Shown: positions 46,323-57,989 of the stretch, one piece after another
Layout: each line of letters opens with the position of its first letter
How positions within the stretch are numbered: position 1 is the first letter of the stretch
NCBI GenBank assembly: GCA_019925795.1
Contig: CM034305.1
Location: 56,532,573 to 56,596,572, forward strand
Length of the DNA: 64,000 nt
Origin: Dendrobium chrysotoxum
Lineage: Eukaryota > Streptophyta > Magnoliopsida > Asparagales > Orchidaceae
Direction of reading: 5' to 3'
Translations under genes and position numbers: made by a program
Notes under the pieces: generated by a model
What the model was told of the DNA's origin: nothing
The model's database searches: none
What the model saw: the letters and a program-made list of their open reading frames with translations, nothing else

Positions 46323-47959
46323 CTATCTGGTCCTCAAAATACTGAATGAGTCAAAGACCAGTGGTTTAGTAAAGATGTCAGCCAATTGATTTTTAGTTGC
46401 TATATGATGTAGCTCAATATCCCCTTTTGTAACATGGTCCCTAATAAAGTGATGCCTTATATCAATGTGTTTGGTTCTAGAATATTGGATTGGATTCTTA
46501 GAAATATAGATGGCACTGGTGTTATCACATAGAACTAAAATTGTGCCAACATGTAATCCTAAATTCAAAACTTGTTGCTTCAACCAAAGGACTTGGACCA
46601 CACAACTTCTTAAAGCAATGTACTCAGCTTCAACAGTGGAAAATGTAACTGAGTTCTATTTTTTACTAGATCATGAGACTAAAGACTATCCTATGAATTA
46701 GCAAGTTCCAAAAGTACTCTTTCTATCCACTCTATACCCTACAAAATTAGAATCAGAATATCCAATAATCTCAAAAGATGTGTTGTGCCTAGGGTACCAG
46801 ATTCTTAGGTTTGGGGTCCCTAAAAGATATCTAAGAATTCTCTTAACAGCAGTTAGGTGGGACTCTTTAGGATCAGCTTGAAACCTAGCACAAAGATAAA
46901 CACTAAATATAATATCAGGTCGGCTAGCAGTCAGATCAAACAGTAATCCAATTATTCCCCTAAACTTTTTCTAATCAACAAATTTTCCATTTGAATTCTT
47001 ATCTAACTGAACAGTGGAACTCATGGGAGTATTGATTGGCTTAGCTTTGTCCATTTCATATTTCCTCAAGATGTCCTTAATGTATTTTGATTGATTCAGA
47101 AAGGTTTCATCATCTATTTATCTTATGCTAAACCCTAAAATATAAGACAATTCTCCCATCATACTCATCTCAAACTCCTTACTCATTATCTTAGAAAAAT
47201 CATGACATAATTTTTTATCAGAAGATCCAAAAAGTATATCATCAACATAGATCTGGACAATGAGCAGATCATCTCCTACTTTCCTAAGGAAAAGAGTGGT
47301 GTCTACGCTCCCCTTAACAAACTCTCTTTCTAGTAGGAATGTCCTAAGTCTCTCATACCAAGAACTGGGTGCCTGTTTTAATCCATATAAGGCCTTTTTT
47401 AATTTGTAAACATAATTTAGATATTGGAAACTCTCAAAATCTAGGGTTGCTCTACAAAGACATCCTCTTTTACTACCCCATTTAAAAAGGCACTCTTGAC
47501 ACCCATTTGAAATAGCTTAAATCCCTTATAATAGGCAAAGGCTAGTAGAACCCTAATGACTTCCAATCTAGCTATAGGGGCAAAGGTCTCCTCAAAATCA
47601 ATCCCTTCAATTTGATTGTACCCCTTAGCTACCAATCTTGCCTTATTCCTAACCACCACACCAAAATCATTCATCTTATTCTTAAAGACCCACTTGGTTC
47701 CCACTACACTTTGATTTTTAGGTCTTTCTACTAACTCCTAAACATTGTTCCTTACAAATTGATTCAATTCCTCTTGCATAGCTAATATCCAAAATTCATT
47801 AGAAAGGGCTTGATTGATATTGGTGGGTTCATTCATTGAGATAAACGCAGAATGGTTTACTTCCTTCTTAAGTCCATGCCTAGTTCTAACACCTTCAGAA
47901 GGGTCTCCTAAGATTAGTTCTTTAGGATGACTCGAAGCATATCTCAAATCTCTAGGCAA
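46323..47959 (-). pseudogene. Copia RT-RNase H, internal region A
   Basis: Reverse transcriptase and RNase H in broken frames. MGTKWVFKNKMNDFGVVVRN (47704 down), ARLVAKGYNQI and FAPIARLEVIRVLLA are clear. The first catalytic Asp is lost (QMGVKSAFLNG, where region B reads QMDVKSAFLNG). YVDD is kept near 47240. The RNase H end (ADIFTKPLVFDS) lies at 46323-46601. Stops interrupt it, so it is not functional. Confidence 0.85.
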
Positions 47960-48019
47960 AGTATTTTGAGGCTCTACCCTTTCCTCCAGATTTGCATTTT
48001 TAACTCATTGGGTAACCTC

Positions 48020-48730
48020 TCATACATCTTCTTCTTCCTTAACTCTAGTCTCCTTGGGATTAGATTCATCAAATACCACATTAGTTATCTCCTCCACCAC
48101 CAAAGTCCTCTTATTAAACACCTTAAAGGATTTTCCCACACTAAAATAGCCTAAGAACACTCCTTCATCAGATTTGGGGTTAAATTTTCCTAAGGATGAT
48201 TTCCCATTGTTCAGAATGAAAACCTTACAGCCGAAGACATGGAGGTGGGACAAGTTTGGAGTTATACCCTTAATGATCTCATAAGGTGTCGTATTTAGAT
48301 TAGATCTAACATTTATTCTATTCAGCATATAGTAGACAGTGTTTACCGCTTCAGCCCAAAAGTATTTTGAAAGTGAATACTCAGTAAGCATGGCTCTAGC
48401 GGCTTCCACTAAGGACCTTTTCTTCCTTTCAGCTACCTCGTTCTGCTGAGGAGTCCTAGGAGCTGAAAGGTTATGGCTAATCCCATGCTCCTCACAGAAT
48501 ATTTCAAATCTCATATTTTCAAACTCTCCATCCTGATCACTATGAATAGTCAAGATCTCACAACCTAACTTCCTCTGAATCCAAGTGGAGAAGGATTTAA
48601 ATTCATCAAATGACTCAGATTTATGTGACAGAAATTTAATCCAAGTGAACCTCGAGTAATCATCAATATTCATAAATCTATAGACTTTCCCCCCGAAGTT
48701 GGCAATGCTAATGGGTCCAAAGAGATCCAT
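48020..48730 (-). pseudogene. Copia integrase core, internal region A
   Basis: A 236-codon open stretch. The DDE positions are visible: MDLFGPIS (first Asp), HSDQDGEFEN (second) and PQQNEVAERKK (Glu). It continues to the SDEGVFLGY block. This is the best-preserved enzyme domain in the array and inserts cDNA in the family. It is part of a disrupted polyprotein, so I call it pseudogene. Confidence 0.9.
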
Positions 48731-49320
48731 GTTAAGGACTTCTAAAGGTCTAGAGGTGCTGATGTCCTTAATGGAGTGGAAGGAGGACTGGACTTGCTTC
48801 CCTAATTAACAGGCATCACACAGGTGGTCCTTAGTGAACTTAAGCTTCGGGACACCTCTAACTAAGTCCTTTTGGGTGACTCTTCTAAAGGTTTTCATAA
48901 TAGCATGGCATAATCTCCTGTGCCAACACTAAGACTCATCAGCAGTTATTTTTAAGTAAATTAAAACATCAGTTTTAAAGTAGCTTACATCCAGTATGTA
49001 GACATTGTTGATCCTTTATCCCTACAAATTAATTTTTTCATTTAAGCTTATAATGCAACAAGTGGGCAGGAACTTGATGTTATTTCCTTTGTCACAAAGT
49101 TGACTAATGCTCAGCAAGTTGTGTTTCAGTCCATCTACAAGCAAAATATTATCAATAATAAAATTTTTTGAATCACCAATTATACCTGCTCCTACCACCC
49201 TCCTGGTGGTGTTGTCTCCAAGTATAACATTGCCTCCAGTAAAATGAATTGATTTGCATCTCCAATCATATGTCTTGAGCATCAGCTGTCCAGGTATCAC
49301 ATGCTCTCATGAGGTCTTGT
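48731..49320 (-). pseudogene. Protease/GAG-pre-integrase, region A
   Basis: Copia protease-type sequence: FTGGNVILGDNTTRRVVGAG and LLVDGLKHNLLSISQLCDKG, then a GAG-pre-integrase block (PKLKFTKDHLCDAC near 48840). The catalytic DSG of the protease is not recognisable (DWRCKSIH at the expected place). It is broken by stops at about 48805 and 49020. Confidence 0.75.
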
Positions 49321-49343
49321 GTGAGAGCACACCTATAAAATTA

Positions 49344-51145
49344 TCAAATATCAGATTTAGGAACCCAAACAAATTTGGGTTCCTTCTTATGAAAAGAAGA
49401 ATGTAATACATATATGCTGTGTTGTGAAGCATGCAATTTGGGCCTCCACACCCAATGTGTACTATAGTGAACAGTGCAGGTATGGGAGATGTGTCCTAAC
49501 ATGCCACAAGAAAAAACATCTAACACCAAGAAAGGGGTAACTAATCTACATGGGTGATAGTGCCTCTTCCTAGGTCTGAATGAAACATGCTTTGATGATT
49601 TTAAAAAAGATTCTTCAAAAGGTGGAGGTGCATAAAACTGAGCAAAAAAAGGAGGTGTTTCATTTTTATCAGAAGCACTAATTTTCAGTCTTAGAAATTT
49701 ATTTTCCTTCTTGAGACTTATAATATTAAATTTTAAATAATGCTCATCACTAGTTAAGTTACATGCCATGGTGTCTAGTTCTTTATAAGCTTTTTCTAAA
49801 TCAACATGCGATATTTTTAATGACTCATGCTTAACAATTAATTCAGAATGCTTTTTGTTCAATTCATCAAGTAAAGACATGTGATTGCTATCAAGTGTAG
49901 AATGATCCTTAATCAAAATATCGTGCTCTTTTTGTAAATTCAAGAATTCTAATTTTAGGCTGACATGGGTTTTCTTAAGTTTCCTATACGATGAATGAAT
50001 TTTCTCAGAAATATAATGCAATTGATCATAAGTTAGCTCATATACCTCTTCTTGATCAGACTGACTAGGATGATTATCAGCCATCAGACATAAGTTCGTA
50101 GTCTCCTCTTCAGCTTCAATCTCAGAGGAGTCAAATGCAGAATCTGCCCAGAATACCTTTTGAATTAGCTTCTTATCCTTTCTAAACTTGGGTTTCTCCT
50201 CACCCTTCTCCTTGCTTGGGTGAGCCTTAAGTGTAGGACAATCAGCCTTTATGTGTCCAGGCTTCATGTATTCAAAATAAACAGTATCAGATGAACCTTT
50301 AAAATTTTTGCTACTCTATCTTTGTTCCACTTCTGAAAGTTCTTATATTTCTTCCTTAGAAAGCTTTTGAAGTGCCAAGTGATTAAGGCAACATCATCGC
50401 TATCAGACCCGAAAGAGTCAGTGTCAGTATCCTTGGCCTTCAGCGCCATAGTTTTCTCCTTCTTTTTCTCACCTGCATCAATTTATCATTGGTTCACTCC
50501 TTACTTGTAAGCAATGAGTGCCCCAAGTAAGTTATCAATAGAATAAGTGTTTAAATCTTTGGATTCAATAATTACAGTTATCTTGGCATTAAAAGAAGAA
50601 GGCAAACATCTCAAAATTTTGTTCACTTTTTTATAGTTTGTAAATTCTTTTCCTAAAGCATGTAAAGAAGTAACAATTTAAGTGAACCTAGTATACATTT
50701 CAGAAATCAATTCACTAGATTTCATAAGAAAAAGTTTGTAGTCGTGAAGTAAGATGTTCAATCTAGATTGCTTAATCTCAGATGTACCTTCATAAGTAAT
50801 GCATAATTTATCTCATATTTCTTTACTAGTAGTGCAAGTGGAGACACACATATAATCCTCAGATTTTAAGGCACAAAAAAAATTATTCAAACATTTGGCA
50901 TTCAGTTGGGTTAAGTCCCGATCATCAAAAGTCCCTTCATTGAAGGACAGTTCAGTTTTAACATTATTAACCATTCTAAAAGGTGCTTTATAGCCATCCT
51001 TAACAAGCATCCATATGCGATAATCTATAGATTGAAGAAAAGTGGACATGTAAGTTTTTCAAAAATCAAAAGGTATGTTATCAAACAATGATGGACGTGT
51101 AATTGAATAACCTGCAGCAGTATTTCTATTACTAAAGTTAGCCAT
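49344..51145 (-). pseudogene. Sirevirus Gag, region A
   Basis: Starts ATG at 51145 (MANFSNRNTAAGY), with an in-frame TGA at 51059-51061 (PFDF-stop-KTY). The UBN2-type Gag domain follows (STFLQSIDYRIWMLVKDGY, then CALKSEDYMCVSTCTTSKEI), interrupted between 50460 and 50813. A long coiled coil (about 49700-50080: LNLQKEHDILIKDHSTLDSN) is a Sirevirus trait. The zinc knuckle reads YFEYMKPGHIKADC, with both usual Cys of CxxC changed to Tyr. It would form the particle. The frame is broken. Confidence 0.85.
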
Positions 51146-51178
51146 GGATCAAACTCAAAAGTTTTTAAACTTTATTTT

Positions 51179-52773
51179 TGAAAGTTTGATAGGGATGTTA
51201 AGCCCTGATGAACTAATCCTGAGGCTAACCAAGAGGGGGTGTGAATTAGTTATTTAAAAAATTTATGAGCAACACGAAAAATCTTTTTGATAATTTACAG
51301 TGGAAACAAGTAAACACATAACTAAAAAGATCAACCACAGATTTCGCCCAAGCAGATAATAACAGAAGAGTAAAGTGCAAAAAATAATTAGAAAGAACAC
51401 ACCAGATTTTATAGTGGTTCGGTCAACTTGACCTACGTCCACTCCCCGGAGCCTCCCCTCCGGGTATTGCACCAACACAAAAGTGACTCTCCTTTTGCTC
51501 CCACAGTAAGGCAGAGAAGCCTGTACAAAACTCCTTTCCACTAACCCACTGAGGCAGAGAACCTAAACTCCTTTCACTTCCTCCTGAAGCAGCCAGAGAA
51601 CCCAGACTCCTTTCGCTTCCTCTTGAAGCAGGCAGAGAACCTGAACTCCTTTCGCTTCCTCCTGAAGCGGGCAGAGAACCCTGATCTTCTTACGAATGAT
51701 CCTCCCACAGAAAATACCGTCAAGACGAGAGACGACGAACAGAGAAGATAACTCTGATCCTTTCTTAGAGCAACCTTTGTGAATCCCTCACAAACTCCCC
51801 CTCACAAGATCCTCTCTCTCTCTCTCCCAAACTCTCTATCTCAGGGTTTCTCTGGAAAGGAAAGTGGCAAAAAATCTTTCTGGTTGGAAGAAAAATATCT
51901 TTTGAAGGAGGGCTCAAAAATTTCCTTAAATCTCAACTGATCAGTACATATCATCCAGGATGATCGACGGATCGTCCTATATGATTAGTTCAAAATCACA
52001 TGTATCAGCCTGGATGATCTGGTTCTTCTGGATGATTAGTAGAAAAAAGTTGTTTATATCATCCCGTATGATTCTGAGATTGTCCGGGATGATTAGTGTA
52101 AATCAGGAATTTCATCCAGAAGACCGCTCTGGTCGTCTAGAGGAACTTGTGTTGGACGCTCTTAAAATGACTTGATCGTATAGGACGATATGTCGATCGT
52201 CTTGTACGATTAGTTTAAAAAGTACCAAAATCGTCCTGAGCACTGCTCTGGAAGTACATGTAAAACATGCAGGACAACCTCAAAATGACCTGATCGTCCG
52301 GGATAATTTCTAGATCATCCGGTATAATTAGTTCAAAAATAACCAAAATCGTCCTGATCACCGCTCTGGACGTATAGGTGAAATGCACTGGACTGTCATG
52401 ATCGTCTCGGAGAATATTGAGATCATCCCAGATGATATGATTGTATCAATTAAGTATTAATTACTTTCTTTAATCACCAGACTAATTTAGACATGATTAT
52501 ACTGGATCATCCATGACGATACACGTATCGTTCGGGACAATAAGACCAAATCACCAAAAATAAAAACTTGCCTAACTTGATCTGACGACTGAGAATTTCT
52601 GATAATAGTCTATCATCTTGTATGATACTAATATCGTCCAGGATGATCAGTTTAATCAAACTGACTTAATATGATCGTCCTAATTAGGGTTTTTATTTTC
52701 ACTGGATCGTCTAGGACGATGTAAATATCGTCCAAGACGATCAGGACAAAATTTGAACAGAAATTCTAATTCA
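51179..52773 (-). repeat. Sirevirus LTR 2, shared by regions A and B
   Basis: TGAAAGTTTGATAGGG to CTAATTCA, 1,595 bp. It serves as 5' LTR of A and 3' LTR of B. The primer-binding site expected just left of 51179 is missing. 39 bp repeats lie at about 51549-51690, with many palindromes after 51940. Confidence 0.9.
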
Positions 52774-53225
52774 CTAAAACTCTCCCCCTGAGTGTATGTG
52801 TGTGTAAGGTTACTTAGCTAGGGGATCAATTACATTATATTTGACTCAAGAAAGAAAAAAATATATTTAAACACACTTGGACACAATCTTGAGTTGGCTT
52901 GAATTTACATTTGATCTTTTGTACCTGAAATGATTAGCCAGGCAAAATAGAACATAAATATATTTGTCATCATCCAAACTATACTTCTTGAATCCATATT
53001 TATAATAATCTCCCCCTTTTTGATGATGGCAAACATTGATGCAATAGTTTCAAAAAAAACAGACAGGAGTAACCAATGCACGTACGAAAGAAAATATTTC
53101 ATTTCAAATTTCATTAAACATAAAATATAATAAGGAAAATAACTACAAAATAAGAACAATACAAGAAACAACTAGAACAGTATAAGAAATTACTAGTAAC
53201 TCAAAACCTTACTCCCCCTTTTGAC
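52774..53225 (-). other. Polypurine tracts at the 3' end of region B
   Basis: Three purine tracts on the transcribed strand: near 52782-52793 (CAGGGGGAGAG), 53010-53020 (AAAAGGGGGA) and 53211-53222 (AAAAGGGGGAGT). Multiple tracts upstream of the 3' LTR are a known Sirevirus trait. Confidence 0.7.
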
Positions 53226-53429
53226 ATCACAAAAAGGAGGAGGAACAGACATAACAATACAAACAGAAAACAACACAAAACACAAAGCTAAAAAGGAGGC
53301 GGATCCTGATCAGAAGGAGGAGGAGGTGGTGGCTGAAAGTAACTGTGAATGGCGGCAAAGTGTGCTCCAAACTAGGCAATATCCTGGTCGTGATGCTGAG
53401 CAGCGTAGTCATTGAAGCGCTGTAAATCC

Positions 53430-54423
53430 TCAATATGCCCTGCTCCTGGGCAGCAACATAATAATCAAGTCGGGCCTCCCACTAGTCGAACCGCTGCACC
53501 AGATGATCAAAAGGGGATGCGATACAAAGGGGAGCAGGTGCATCAGGTGTAGCAGGAACAGGAATAACTTCTTCCTCTTCCTCCTCAACATTCGGGGTGG
53601 GCTCCGGATGTAGTCGGGTACTGTGGAGTACATGGAAGGAATTATTTGTGAAGTAGGAAGGAGGGGCATTGGCAGGGACTGAATATTACAGATCGTATTT
53701 GGTCTCCATAGCATATGCAATGATGTGTCCTAGAGCTAGATTTGGGCGTCGTCTGTGGCCCGAATCTCTAATGGTAGTGAGATGCTCGATATAGCGAAAA
53801 AGGAGATCGGTAGCATTGAATTCCCGGTGGGCCATGATGTAATAGGTGGTCAGAGAAAGTAAAGGGGTGATGTCAATGTGGTCCCCAGCCTTTGGGATGA
53901 TGGAGGAACGAAGGACATGTTGAATGGTACGGGCATCCTTAAGAAGGGAAGAGCAATCGTTGTCGTGGTAGGGGGCGTTGGTATTTCTAAGAAAGTGATT
54001 GGCGACACTCCAATCATAATCAGGATAAAAAACTAGGGTATAGAGTTTATCGCAAGTGATAGAGAGTTGAAGGATATGGTGAAAATTCTGGATGGTGAGT
54101 TCTACAGGTTGCTGATTAACAAAGGAGTGAAAGGTGGAGTAGTCAGCGGCGATGCGAAGATTTACGAAGAAGACCTTGAGGAGTTCAGTGCTAAAGGGGA
54201 AAGCCAGAGTGAGGATGAACGTGAGGGAGGTATGCGTAAATAGATCCAGGATAGGGTAGGTAAGAGTGCGGGGGTTGACGATCTTGGATTGTGTTATTCC
54301 AACTTCAAGATATCGTTGGAAGGCAGCTTGATCGGTTGCATTTGGAAAGCGGGGATCGATATTTCCCCGGGAGGAGCTTGCATCTTGATGCTTAGATCTC
54401 TTTCCACCAGCCATTAGAATCAC
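53430..54423 (-). pseudogene. Extra ORF (ORF3) after pol in region B, plant transposon-protein type
   Basis: A 245-codon frame (53686-54423), then a shifted continuation to 53430. The layout RFPNATDQAAFQRYLE, then PFSTELLKVFFVNLRIA, then ELTIQNFHHILQLSI, then the block near RTIQHVLRSSIIPKAGDHI resembles the putative plant transposon protein domain that appears in retroelements. It is not an obvious membrane or envelope protein; no signal peptide or hydrophobic C-terminus is seen. Its position (after RNase H, before the 3' LTR) is where some Sireviruses carry a third ORF. Function unknown. Region A lacks it entirely. Confidence 0.6.
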
Positions 54424-54483
54424 AAGAGAGGGGAAATGGAAGGAAGAGGGGTGAAGAAAACTGATTATTTAAGTAGAAGTCAG

Positions 54484-54962
54484 CCAGATCGTCCCGTACG
54501 ATCGCAGGATCATCCAGGACGATATGAGTAATTATGATGGCCAGGATGATTGGTCAAAAAGGCAATCGGATCATCCAGGATGATTAGAGACAAGCAATCA
54601 TCCTGAGAAGTACAGCTGGATGACTGTTGAAGAAAAGTATCGTCCAGGACGATTAGGTGGATCATCCGGGACGATATGTAATAAATGTATACGACGGGCA
54701 GAATTTGAATCATCCAACTGCTGACATGTGAATCGTCCAGGATGATGATCGATAATTGGTGCATTCTCAGCCATTTGATCAAGATCAGGAAAACTGGATC
54801 ATATCGTCCAGGATGATGTAAGGATTGTCCCGGACGATCACCAATTATTGATGCAGCTCAGCCATTTGATTAGAGAGGGATGATTTAAATGGAACATCCA
54901 GGATGATGTATGGATCGTCCAGGATGATGAAGATCATCCAGGATGATGTAAAGAAAAAATTA
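54484..54962. promoter_or_regulatory. LTR-type palindrome cluster upstream of ORF3
   Basis: About twelve copies of ATCGTCCAGGACGAT-like palindromes in 480 bp, just upstream of the ORF3 start (54423), outside any LTR. Examples are near 54487, 54510, 54569, 54640, 54661, 54802 and 54912. The motif matches that filling the LTRs. I infer it is either a captured LTR piece or a second control region for ORF3. Confidence 0.6.
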
Positions 54963-56320
54963 AAAAGATGAAGGATGGAGAGGAAAGATCAGGGATCCCA
55001 AAAACACATACAATAAAATGAAAAATAAAAGCAGAGTAAATAAAACTAGAAACGAGAAACACAAAAACTTACAAAAAATAATAATTTATTTTTTATTTTT
55101 TATTTTTTTTGTTTGTTTGTTTATTTATTTTGTTTGTTTTTTTTAATCGATCTGCTCCAATAAATCAGAATTTTTCCATGATTTTGAATCCAAAAATCAA
55201 TAAGAAGACGATCGACAGTGCTGAAATCTAAAAAAGTTGGTAAATTGACTTTCGTAACTCCCACCTCAGACACCTTATAGGTATAAATTCCTTTCAAAAC
55301 AAAAATCTAATTCAGAAGAAAAGAAATTAGATTCAAAAAGAGATCCTTTCAAGCCTCGTTCCAGAAAAATATCTGATATAATAGTATTACAAAGTAAGAA
55401 ATTAAAAATCATTATTTTCGTCTCAAGCTTTTGAAAATATTAAGTGGTGCATTGATTCTTCTAAGACATTTAAAGATCTGAAAGGGAAGAAAGCCTATTT
55501 CATTGTGAGCTCATTTTGTGCCTCTTTTTTAATTTGTTTGGCACTTTGCACATCTTTTAATTTTTGATACACTTTGTGTATCTTTTCAATTTTTGGCGAC
55601 ATTGCGCATCTTTTCAATTTGGGCTAATTTTGTGCCTCTTTTCAATGTGGCGCTCTTTGCGCATCTTTTGTAAGCTTTCTCCCTTTCAAAATCGTTAAAG
55701 AATCTTAGCTGTGAAATTACCTTTCAGATCTAAGAGATGATAAAACTCACTCTCTACAATAAGAAAGAGTAATTCACAAAATAAAAATCATACATCATAT
55801 GATGAGTGTAATCACTTGGTTCAAAAAATCATAACAATGACTCAAAACTTTGAAAATACTATTTATATGAGGTATATTACTGTAGGAAGATAAAATAGAT
55901 CTCTATTTCAGAAACCAACTTTTTAATTTTGAAGAAAATTTTTATCCAAAAATAATAATACACCATTAAAGGGAGTTAGAGGAAGAGAAATAATCATTAA
56001 CGTTTCTTCCCTTTAACAGATTCAGAGGAGTCAATCACTGCTTACTAGCTTCCAAATAAAAACAAGACAAAACTCTCAGTCAGAAATCCAGTTTATCAGC
56101 AGTAGTGAGCAGCGATCTGATTTTGAAAGGAATAAAATAGTAAATTAAAAAATAAGTAGGAAATCACATCAAATTAAATACTCAAATCAAAACAACAGTA
56201 AGACTAAAATAAAAATCAGCAGAAGAATAAAAACCAACAGGAAATAGATAATCAAATCAAACAACTAACTAACAGAAACAAAATGAAAAATAGATAAATC
56301 AAAAATTAGTAATCATCAGA
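54963..56320 (-). other. Non-coding part of region B between ORF3 and RNase H
   Basis: Matches 45085-46320 of region A. It holds T/G-rich runs (55085-55145) and a GCGCATCTTTTCAATTT-type degenerate repeat (about 55510-55670). Confidence 0.7.
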
Positions 56321-56321
56321 A

Positions 56322-57951
56322 TCAAGCATTTATGTCAATCACACCTAATCTGGTCCTTAAAATGCTAAATGAGTCAAAGGCCAGTGGTTTAGTAAATATG
56401 TCAGCCAGCTGAACTTCAATTGCTACATGATGTAGCTCAATATCCCCTTTTGTGACATAGTCCCTAATGAAGTGATGTCTTATATCAATATGTTTGTTTC
56501 TAGAATATTGGATTAGATTCTTAGAAATGCATATGGCACTAGTATTATCACACATAACAGGAATAGTGCCCACAGGTAATCCTAAATCCAAAACTTGTTG
56601 CTTCAACCAAAGAACTTGGGCTACATAACTTCCTAAGGCAATGTACTCAGCTTCAGCAGTGAAAAGTATAATTGAGTTCTGTTTTCTACTGGACTAGAAG
56701 ACTAAAGATTATCCTATGAATTGGTAAGTTCCAGAAGTGCTCTTTCTATCCACCCTACACCCTGCAAAGTTAGAATCAGAAGATCTCAAAAGAAGTGTTG
56801 TGCCTAGGGTACCAGATTCCTAGGTTTGGGGTCCCTAAAAGATATCTAAGAATTCTCTTAATAGCAGTTAGGTGGGACTCTTTAGGATCAGCTTGAAACC
56901 TAGCACAAAGATAATCACTAAACATAATATCAGGTCGGCTAGCAGTCAGGTAAAGCAGTGATCCAATTATTCCTCTATATTTCTTCTGATCAATAGATTT
57001 TCTACTTGAATCCTTATCTAACTTAATAGAGGAGCTCATGGGAGTGTTGATTGACTTAGCTTTGTCCATTTCATATTTCTTCAAAATATCCTTAGTGTAT
57101 TTAGATTGATTGAGAAAGGTTCCATCATCTATTTGTCTTATGCTAAACCCCAAAAAGTAGGATAATTCTCCCATCATACTCATCTCAAACTCCTTACTCA
57201 TTATTTTAGAAAACTCATCACATAATTATTTATCAGAAGATCCAAAAATTATATCATCAACATAGATCTAGATAATGAGTAAATCATCCCTTAGTCTCCT
57301 CAGAAAAAGGGTGGTGTCTACGCTCCCCTTAACAAACTCTCTATCTAACAGAAATGTGCTAAGCCTCTCATACCAAGTTCTGTGTGCCTGTTTCAATCCA
57401 TATAAAGCATTCTTTAATTTGTAAACATGATTTAGATATTGGGAACTCTCAAAACCTGAGTATTGTTCTACAAAAACATTCTCTTTTATTACCCCATTTA
57501 AAAAGGCACTCTTGACATCCATTTGAAACAGCTTAAATCCCTTGTAATAGACAAAGGCTGGTAGCACCCTAATGACTTCTAATCTAGCTACAGGGGCAAA
57601 GGTCTCCTCAAAATCAATCCCTTTAATTTGATTGTACCCCTTAGCCACCAATCTTGCCTTATTCCTAACCACCACACCAAAATCATTCATCTTATTCTTA
57701 AAGACCCACTTGGTTCCCACTATAATTTGATTCTTAGGTCTTTCTACTAACTCCTAAACATCATTCCTTACAAATTGATTCAGTTCCTTTTGCATAGCTA
57801 AGATCCAAAATTCATTAGAAAGGGCTTGATTGATGTTAGTGGATTCAGTCATTGAGATAAAGGCAGAATGGTTTACTTCATTCCAAAGTTCATGCTTAGT
57901 TCTAACACCTTTAGAAGGGTCTCCTAAGATCAGTTCTTTAGGATGACTCAA
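56322..57951 (-). pseudogene. Copia RT-RNase H, region B
   Basis: RT with the Asp kept in QMDVKSAFLNG. A stop falls just before YVDD (57268-57720 ends at LLII, then stop, then IYVDD). RNase H relics are CDNTSAICISKN and ADIFTKPLAFD (56322-56606). The connecting part (56776-57201, MSKEFEMSMMGELSYFLGFS) is open. Confidence 0.85.
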
Positions 57952-57989
57952 AGATTATCTCTAATCTCTTGGCAAAGTGTTTTGAGGTT

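Noticed and set aside
53430..54423. An envelope gene in unit B
   Set aside because: No signal peptide or transmembrane segment. The sequence layout resembles a plant transposon-protein domain.
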